Source: Phaeodactylum tricornutum CCAP 1055/1
Taxonomy: Eukaryota; Bacillariophyta; Bacillariophyceae; Surirellales; Neidiaceae
DNA length: 64,000 nt
Assembly: GCF_000150955.2 (NCBI RefSeq)
Contig: NC_011671.1
Span: 1 to 64,000 of the forward strand
Direction: 5' to 3'
Below the pieces are notes generated by a model that was not told where the DNA came from, did no database searches, and saw only the letters and a list, made by a program, of their open reading frames with translations. A program made the translations under genes and the position numbers. Position 1 is the first letter of the stretch, and every line of letters begins with the position of its first letter. Below, piece by piece: positions 58,421 through 64,000 of this stretch.

Positions 58421-60394
58421 CTAGTCAGAAAGTCTCAAACGATCGTGCATGCGCGACTCTGTAGTCTTTTCCTTTTTTAAAGGCAAGGACTCTACACGAG
58501 GTGCGTAGTTTCGCAATGGACGACGCTGGGAGGGCGGCTGGGTGATCGCCGCACTCGGAAAGGACTCTACGCGAGGCGCGTAGTTTCGTAGTGGACGACG
58601 CTGGGAGGGTGGTGCAGTGATCGCCTCATTCGGTTCTGCTTGTTCATCGTCGGAGAACGGAAGACCGGGAGCTGCAACAGGTAGCGCAGAAGGCGCCAAT
58701 GTTGGTGTTCTCGTAAAGGGAAGACCTTCAATGCTGCGAATGGCTTCAGCAGTATCCTCGCTTGGTCGAAAAGTTGGACTGTTGGTCGAATGTGAGGTTT
58801 CTGTAAACATAGATGAGTGCGTCGGACTGGTTGTAGGGCGGCGGGTAGGATTCAACACGGGTGGAGAGGTAGGGCTAAGAGTGGGAGTCATCGTCGGATA
58901 GTTGGTCGCCACCGTTGGCGAGACTGTGGGGGAAGCTGTGAGTGGAAAAGGCATGCCTTGTATGTCGGCCTGAGGCGAGGCCATTTGAGCGTTTCGGCAG
59001 AGAGATTGATCGAGGCCCACACTCACAATCATAGCATCGGGAGAATTGCTGTCTCCAATTATCGTTTCGCAAACCTGAATCATCAACACATGCCCCGAGT
59101 GTTGAAAGTTGTATTCGCCGAATTCTTCACCGACCTTGAGGCCCCCTAGGTTTGTGGAACTGTCGGTACCATCGTACTCGGTGATTGTCAAGGTGTTTCC
59201 CTTCTCTTCGGTACCGACATTGAAACCCTTGGCACGGTTATATTGTAAAAAGATTTGTCCTCCAACATCTAGGATCACCGGCTCGTTGGATGCAGCCTTG
59301 TCGTAGTCGACAAAAGCGGCGATTTTGTACAATCTGGCCCCGCCTCCATCCTCTTTCGGATCCACCGCTACGACTCGGTCTTTGTACCATCCTAGCACGT
59401 CGTTCTTGTGACCGTTGAAGCATTGGCGGGGCGTGTTGACGGCTAATCGTCCAAATCCCATGTACCCCGTTTGATCCCCATAGATTTGACCAGCTTCGTT
59501 GGAATGCATCAACCCCACAGTGTGCCCAACCTCGTGCATGAGAGCGCTCAGGCTGAGGCACCATTGATCGTTGAACAAGGCTCGCCAGTGACGAACACCG
59601 GCAACAGCTATCCAAGATCCGGTTCCGGGAGGGAGACAAAAGAGAATTTTGTCTCCCAGGTCTGTGATACTGTCCAAATTGTGTTCTTCCACGAGCTGCT
59701 TTTGCGCGGACTGAAAAATCGAGTCCACCGACTCGAAGCTTCCAAGCGTTCGGTCAAGTTTCAAATCCACAACGCCGTAAACACTCCGGATGAATCTGAG
59801 TTTTCCAAAAGAACAGGCATTGTATTGTGTGGGCATGGTAACCCCATCGTTCTCCAGACCATCCCCGAAGATCCCCCATTCCATATCAGCGGTCGAGTAG
59901 GTGGGCTCGGCATCGCGCGTGGATATTCGAACTACAGCTATAGTTTTGATTCCCGTCGTCCAATAATGGTTGGGGTCATCATCCAACGACAAGTGTCGTG
60001 AACTATTGGGAAGCTCGGGCAAGACCTGAAAGGTAGCTTGGGCCGTTGCCACGATGCCTTTCCGGGTAATCGAGGCACCCTCGATGGATACCAACAAAGT
60101 GCCGTTGGCAGCAGCGACCGCGTGTTGTTCCCAGAAGTGCAGTGGAAGATCTATGGAAAAGAGATCGGCGGTTTCTCGGTTGTCAACAATAGGAATACAC
60201 GCGACCGTATTCGTAGACACAGCTGGCTTGCCGATGGTGGGAAGGGCAAGCAGTGTAGCGGAAAGTGTGATTCGACACACAATCGAGTCGGTACTTTCTT
60301 GAGCTGACGATCCAAGCCACGATTGTACCGACATTACTGTGCCCGTTAGCCATATGAGGAGGAGAATACGAGCGCACGCCGGGAGGAACTTCAT
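58421..60394 (-). CDS. Secreted M11/gametolysin-like zinc metalloprotease with Pro/Thr stalk
   Basis: 657 residues from ATG 60394, chosen because it begins the signal peptide (M-K-F-L-P-A-C-A-R-I-L-L-L-I-W-L); the frame extends to 60547 without need. The propeptide-like part is followed by the catalytic site H-E-V-G-H-T-V-G-L-M-H near residue 285, the HExxHxxGxxH zinc motif, and Y-M-G-F-G as a possible Met-turn. The second half is a Ser/Thr/Pro stalk, then two 25-residue direct repeats (P-P-S-Q-R-R-P-L-R-N-Y-A-P-R-V-E-S), repeated at DNA level with a 75-bp period. M11 enzymes in Chlamydomonas and Volvox digest cell-wall glycoproteins; here a wall or matrix role is inferred. Paralogue at 61686. 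Confidence 0.85.
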   Translation of the reverse strand: MKFLPACARILLLIWLTGTVMSVQSWLGSSAQESTDSIVCRITLSATLLALPTIGKPAVSTNTVACIPIVDNRETADLFSIDLPLHFWEQHAVAAANGTLLVSIEGASITRKGIVATAQATFQVLPELPNSSRHLSLDDDPNHYWTTGIKTIAVVRISTRDAEPTYSTADMEWGIFGDGLENDGVTMPTQYNACSFGKLRFIRSVYGVVDLKLDRTLGSFESVDSIFQSAQKQLVEEHNLDSITDLGDKILFCLPPGTGSWIAVAGVRHWRALFNDQWCLSLSALMHEVGHTVGLMHSNEAGQIYGDQTGYMGFGRLAVNTPRQCFNGHKNDVLGWYKDRVVAVDPKEDGGGARLYKIAAFVDYDKAASNEPVILDVGGQIFLQYNRAKGFNVGTEEKGNTLTITEYDGTDSSTNLGGLKVGEEFGEYNFQHSGHVLMIQVCETIIGDSNSPDAMIVSVGLDQSLCRNAQMASPQADIQGMPFPLTASPTVSPTVATNYPTMTPTLSPTSPPVLNPTRRPTTSPTHSSMFTETSHSTNSPTFRPSEDTAEAIRSIEGLPFTRTPTLAPSALPVAAPGLPFSDDEQAEPNEAITAPPSQRRPLRNYAPRVESFPSAAITQPPSQRRPLRNYAPRVESLPLKKEKTTESRMHDRLRLSD

Positions 60395-61685
60395 GGTCGA
60401 ACCTCGATTTTGCAACAAAAGTGACGGTTGGTGAGGAGGAGAAGGCTCGTGGTGCCAATGGGATGACGTCGTACCTGGTTTGGTTGGTGTTTTCCCGGTT
60501 TTCCTCTCGGATACGTATGCCGATGACCGTATACTGTCCTTTTCCAAAGGCTTATGTACAGATTAAATCGCCTTGCTTGGAGAACCTTCTTTACGACAAG
60601 CCCTATATCCCTTCCAAAATATATAGTATTGCCTACAACTCCGACCATTCCGTTGCACTCGGAAATTGACTATACTTATGAGAAACATTTAGACATTCAC
60701 AGATTACAAACGAACCCAACAAAGATTTAGTCTCTATGTAGAAATGTGAGAAAATGCGAGTTCATCTTTTTATAATTAAAAACTTTTTCCGCAAGCTATT
60801 TTAGCCTCGAAAATTGTGTGAATAACTTTTTACGCGCAAATGGCTGCCACCAACAAGAATCACGGTGTTCCGTCGACCCATTGGGTCTCCTCCATCCCGC
60901 GCCGTTCGCACCAACACCGTCACCCAAGGCGACCACTGACTCGGGATGGATAGTTTCGTTCCTATCCAAATGACTGACGACGCGCGGGCAAATCTGTTTC
61001 AGGAATTTGACTATCCAGCAGTATCGTTCCAATGAAGAAATTTACAGCCACTTCGAAGAGAAATTATTACTCTGCTCCTCTCTAGTTAGCTTGACTCTGG
61101 GCTTCTACAGTTACAATAGAAAAGGGACTGTAGACGTAAAAATGTCGCTTTACCTTCAAAGCCCCTCTAGCTATACAGGCTCTGACATTGAATAGCTAAT
61201 GTGCCTCGTATTTGTCATGCTTCTCAGAAAGAGGTTCATTGGACTCCTTTTGACTTTGTAAATACTTTTGAGCTTTTACTTTTTATGGCTTACTCGAGTG
61301 TACGTTTTATCTGTCGTCTACTTCCCATAGTCAGCCTGAAACTACCCTGCCTCATAAATCGTTGCAAGCCCAACGCGATCGTTTGGTGGCAATATGGACA
61401 TGCAATGAGCCGCTGATTGTCAAAGAAGTTTACAGAGTTATAAAGCAGTACCTGGAGCATGGAGGAACCCCAGACGACTGTCACCCTTTTTTCGGCATCG
61501 TATGGTCTCCCACCCCTTAGCTCTGACAGATGTACAGTTAGCGTGAGAACTTCTCTCCAAAAGAACTGAACTATTCTTGACCTGCATGGTCGTGGTATTT
61601 TCCGATAAAGTTGATTTACTGTTTAGATCGCAATGACAAGCCGAATTTGCTTCGATCGAGCGAGACCAAGACCTCAAACAAATTT
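60395..61685. other. Intergenic region of the protease array
   Basis: About 1.3 kb. A minus-strand frame at 61032-60796 and others lack family signal. No firm gene. It holds the upstream region of the first protease and the 3' flank of the second. Confidence 0.4.
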
Positions 61686-63209
61686 TTAAATTTTCGTTGT
61701 CTTGGCCGCCGTCAAAATGATCGCCTTGTCGATACTAAAGGAAGGCTTGTCATCAGGTTGCTGTACTTGGCCACAGGCGGAACCATCCAAGCCAATACTG
61801 ACCATCAGTGCGTCGGGTGAGCTGCCGTTGCCGCTGATTTGGTCGCAGACCTTCACTACAAGTCGTTTGCGTGACGATTGATAGTTGGAAACCTTATTAA
61901 ATGTTTCACCGGATCGGAAGCCCCCTAAATTCGTAGATCCTGATGTGTTTGCGGTGTCAGTAGTGACGGTGAGTAGGTTCTGTTTCTCTTCCGTGCCAGA
62001 GTTGAAAGCTTTGGCTCGATTGTACTGAAGAAAATATTCGTCACCGACGTTGATTAAGACCGGTTCCTTGCTGTTGGTCTTATCGTAGTCCACGAAAGTA
62101 GCCAGCTTATACACCCGAGGACTAGTACTGGGGTCGACTTTCATCGTGCGGTCGGAGTACCAGCCGAGCCTGAAGTTGTTGTATCCATTGAAACATTTGC
62201 GAGGCCCATTCGCATTCCTACGCCCGTAGCCCATCATTCCACTCACGTCTCCGTATTCGATGCCGTCCTCCGCGGAATGGCCAAGACTCATCGTGTGACC
62301 AAGCTCGTGTACTAAGCCCGTTAAACTCAGGCACCACTCGTTGTTGAATTGCGCACGCCAGTGACCTACACCGGCACTAGCGGCCCAGCTTCCTGTACCA
62401 GGCGGCAAGCACATCAGTACCTTGTCACCGAGACTCGCCACTGTGGAAATGCCTCGTTCGGCCTTGATCTGCTTCTGGACGGCAGTGACCAGATCAGATG
62501 CAGATTTGAAGCTTTTGATGGACTGGTTGACCTTGATGTCAACGACCCCTTCTCTGGTTTTACCCCACTTAAGCTTCCCAAAGGAGCATTCTTCATACTG
62601 CGACACAACAGTGACACCATCATTTTTAAGTCCGTTGCCGAAAATGCCATCTTCGAGCTGGGCAGCGCTGAACATGGGTTGGGCATCGGTGGTGGATATT
62701 CGAACGACCCCCAACGTTTTGGTACCAGTGGTGAAGAGGTCGCGGCGTTGTTCTTCGAGGCGTCGTAGGTGTCCCGGTAGCTCATTGAAGACTTCATACG
62801 CAGCTTTGTCCGAGACGACAAGCTGGTCTTCGGTAACATAGGCACCCTTGACGGCAACATACAAGCTAGCACGTTCAATGGAGGACATGTGTACCGCAAG
62901 TACTTTGGCAGGGAGATCCAGGGGAAAGACGTTGTCAAGTTCTTTTTCATCAACAATGGGAATACAAGATATCTGCTCATCTTGGTTGGCCTGGGAACGA
63001 TCGTCGTTAATGTCCAACATTGTGCCAACAACAGTGACGCGGCAGGTCAGAACGTCGTTGGCTGCGAAAGGACGACGAGAATTGGAAGATCCTGTCATTT
63101 CGCTTTCGCTTGAAGCTAGGGCACCTCTTACCGAGCTAGCATACGCAATGATATTACTGTTGCTGGCAAAGAGGCTGGAAGCGACGAGGAAAAGACACCC
63201 GTGCTTCAT
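61686..63209 (-). CDS. Secreted M11/gametolysin-like zinc metalloprotease
   Basis: 507 residues from ATG 63209, which starts the signal peptide (M-K-H-G-C-L-F-L-V-A-S-S-L-F-A). It is clearly homologous to the 58421 gene through the catalytic half (G-D-K-V-L-M-C-L-P-P-G-T-G-S-W). The zinc motif is H-E-L-G-H-T-M-S-L-G-H near 280, and S-G-M-M-G-Y-G fits a Met-turn. It ends soon after the V-K-V-C-D region and lacks the Pro/Thr stalk and 25-residue repeats of its neighbour. The same orientation and spacing indicate tandem duplication with later C-terminal divergence. Confidence 0.87.
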   Translation of the reverse strand: MKHGCLFLVASSLFASNSNIIAYASSVRGALASSESEMTGSSNSRRPFAANDVLTCRVTVVGTMLDINDDRSQANQDEQISCIPIVDEKELDNVFPLDLPAKVLAVHMSSIERASLYVAVKGAYVTEDQLVVSDKAAYEVFNELPGHLRRLEEQRRDLFTTGTKTLGVVRISTTDAQPMFSAAQLEDGIFGNGLKNDGVTVVSQYEECSFGKLKWGKTREGVVDIKVNQSIKSFKSASDLVTAVQKQIKAERGISTVASLGDKVLMCLPPGTGSWAASAGVGHWRAQFNNEWCLSLTGLVHELGHTMSLGHSAEDGIEYGDVSGMMGYGRRNANGPRKCFNGYNNFRLGWYSDRTMKVDPSTSPRVYKLATFVDYDKTNSKEPVLINVGDEYFLQYNRAKAFNSGTEEKQNLLTVTTDTANTSGSTNLGGFRSGETFNKVSNYQSSRKRLVVKVCDQISGNGSSPDALMVSIGLDGSACGQVQQPDDKPSFSIDKAIILTAAKTTKI

Positions 63210-63740
63210 CTTTTTTTGGTTTGTGGCTGATGTAACTGATGTGAAAGGAATTGTGAGAAGTTGGAGTCTCGAAGTAGTGTTTTGGCATTTTGTCGAATGT
63301 CTCTGAAAAGGATTTGGGCCGGATGTAAAAGGCCCAATTAAAAGTATTGCCAGCGTCATTTAAACCCTTCGATCCCCCAATTACATATGATATAAATATT
63401 TTTTAGAATATAGTAAATATGGCGGGAAATTCATTCGTACTTTTGCTACGTTTAGGAACTGGTAGGGCCAAACAACGAGTCCGGTTTCCACTATCGTTCC
63501 AAGATCTCCTGCCGGTTGAATCCTCAAAGACTTACAGTTAATAGCCGACTGATGCGTACTGACAGTCAAGCATGTTTTTGCACATAGCAGATAGAACACT
63601 TTCACATTGTTGCACCCGACCAAACCGTCCCAATGCACCGTTCAAACAGTCAAGCACAGTAAAAACCTGTGGAGACGGGTTTCACTCTAACGAACGCGAA
63701 AAGCCATTCCAGCAGCCTCCGGCGACCACAGATTTCGTTT
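63210..63740. other. Upstream region of the protease gene
   Basis: About 530 bp with an AT-rich patch (63385-63420) and CTTACAGTTAAT at 63531. No gene. Confidence 0.4.
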
Positions 63741-64000
63741 TCAAAATCTATTTTGAAAATAAAATAAATATTCGAACCAGGTGGTCCGTTTCGCTGCGTT
63801 AATCCACCATCCAAATAATCCGGCGCGATGATCTCCATTTGCTGTCACGTAGGTCTTCTGTGAAACTTTTGACTGTGAACTATCCAAGCCTTCTTGGGGA
63901 TTACGAGGTCGCACTCGAACCGGTTCCTCGGCAATTCCCACTGCTTGCCCAAGATTTGGATCTGTGGAAAATTCTGTTTCCGACACTGTTGTTGCTGAAC
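63741..64000 (-). CDS. Possible C-terminal end of a gene running off the window
   Basis: A minus-strand frame is open from the window edge to a stop at 63741 (with E-T-E-F-S-T-D-P-N-L-G-Q, then T-A-N-G-D-H-R-A-G-L-F-G-W-W). It shows no start inside the window and no recognised domain. It may be a terminal exon; a chance open frame cannot be excluded. Confidence 0.3.
   Translation of the reverse strand, partial: SATTVSETEFSTDPNLGQAVGIAEEPVRVRPRNPQEGLDSSQSKVSQKTYVTANGDHRAGLFGWWINAAKRTTWFEYLFYFQNRF

Overview
The window starts at a chromosome end. Positions 1-293 are an unbroken CCCTAA telomere array, followed by about 10 kb of gene-free subtelomere and then about 53 kb of tightly packed eukaryotic genes. 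Short GT-AG introns (76-129 bp) interrupt genes in nearly every stretch. Several proteins carry signal or bipartite plastid presequences, and the gene content (plastid FtsH-like protein, thylakoid-lumen protein, M11/gametolysin-like proteases, stacked small heat-shock domains) fits a diatom. Phaeodactylum tricornutum or a close pennate relative is my best guess. This rests on gene content, intron size, base composition and memory of the lineage, not on a database search.

Subtelomere (294-10.7 kb). This is a mosaic of short mobile or recombining repeats. The main component is a family of roughly 225-350 bp elements. Each is a tandem array built on a CCCAGAG core plus an ATTACTTA half, followed by a conserved AT-rich tail and a 3' end in CTTA. 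I see three sub-families. In each, the bases in front of the core differ (GAA, GGTAT, GAAGAT), and a single inverted anti-repeat just before the 3' end has changed to stay complementary (CTCTGGG followed by TTC, ATACC or ATCTTC). At the clearest junction the anti-repeat also matches 11 bases of the uninterrupted target, which is present elsewhere in the window. This repeat/anti-repeat/target relationship is the strongest candidate here for something undescribed. The same zone holds a Mutator-like (SWIM) transposase relic, a Crypton-type tyrosine recombinase whose stop codon comes from one of the repeats, a near-identical 604-bp duplication, an older diverged duplication and a strong hairpin.

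Gene-dense arm (10.7-64 kb). In order: a thylakoid-lumen protein with a WW-like tail; a plastid FtsH-like AAA protein lacking the protease domain; phosphatidylinositol synthase; a tail-anchored TPR protein; a nucleotide-sugar transporter; a secreted protein; a single-pass membrane protein; a PDZ-like protein; an SDR; a glyoxalase-fold protein; an EVE-domain protein; a Cys-rich membrane protein; a large lineage-specific protein; a double alpha-crystallin HSP20; a GT32-type glycosyltransferase; a second HSP20-like gene with a frame break; a PTEN-like phosphatase with clathrin-box motifs; an ABC-F ATPase; small mitochondrial candidates; a GFA-fold zinc protein; an armadillo-like protein; a senataxin-like helicase; a GRIP/GRAB-like golgin; a type I membrane protein; and two M11-like metalloproteases with a third as a relic.

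The genes do not form a pathway. Common themes are membrane traffic and glycosylation (PI synthase, sugar transporter, glycosyltransferase, PTEN/clathrin protein, golgin), secreted proteolysis, and chaperone/plastid quality control. Spliced models were built by eye and checked for reading phase. Start codons were moved to the first plausible ATG where an open frame began at GTG or TTG.
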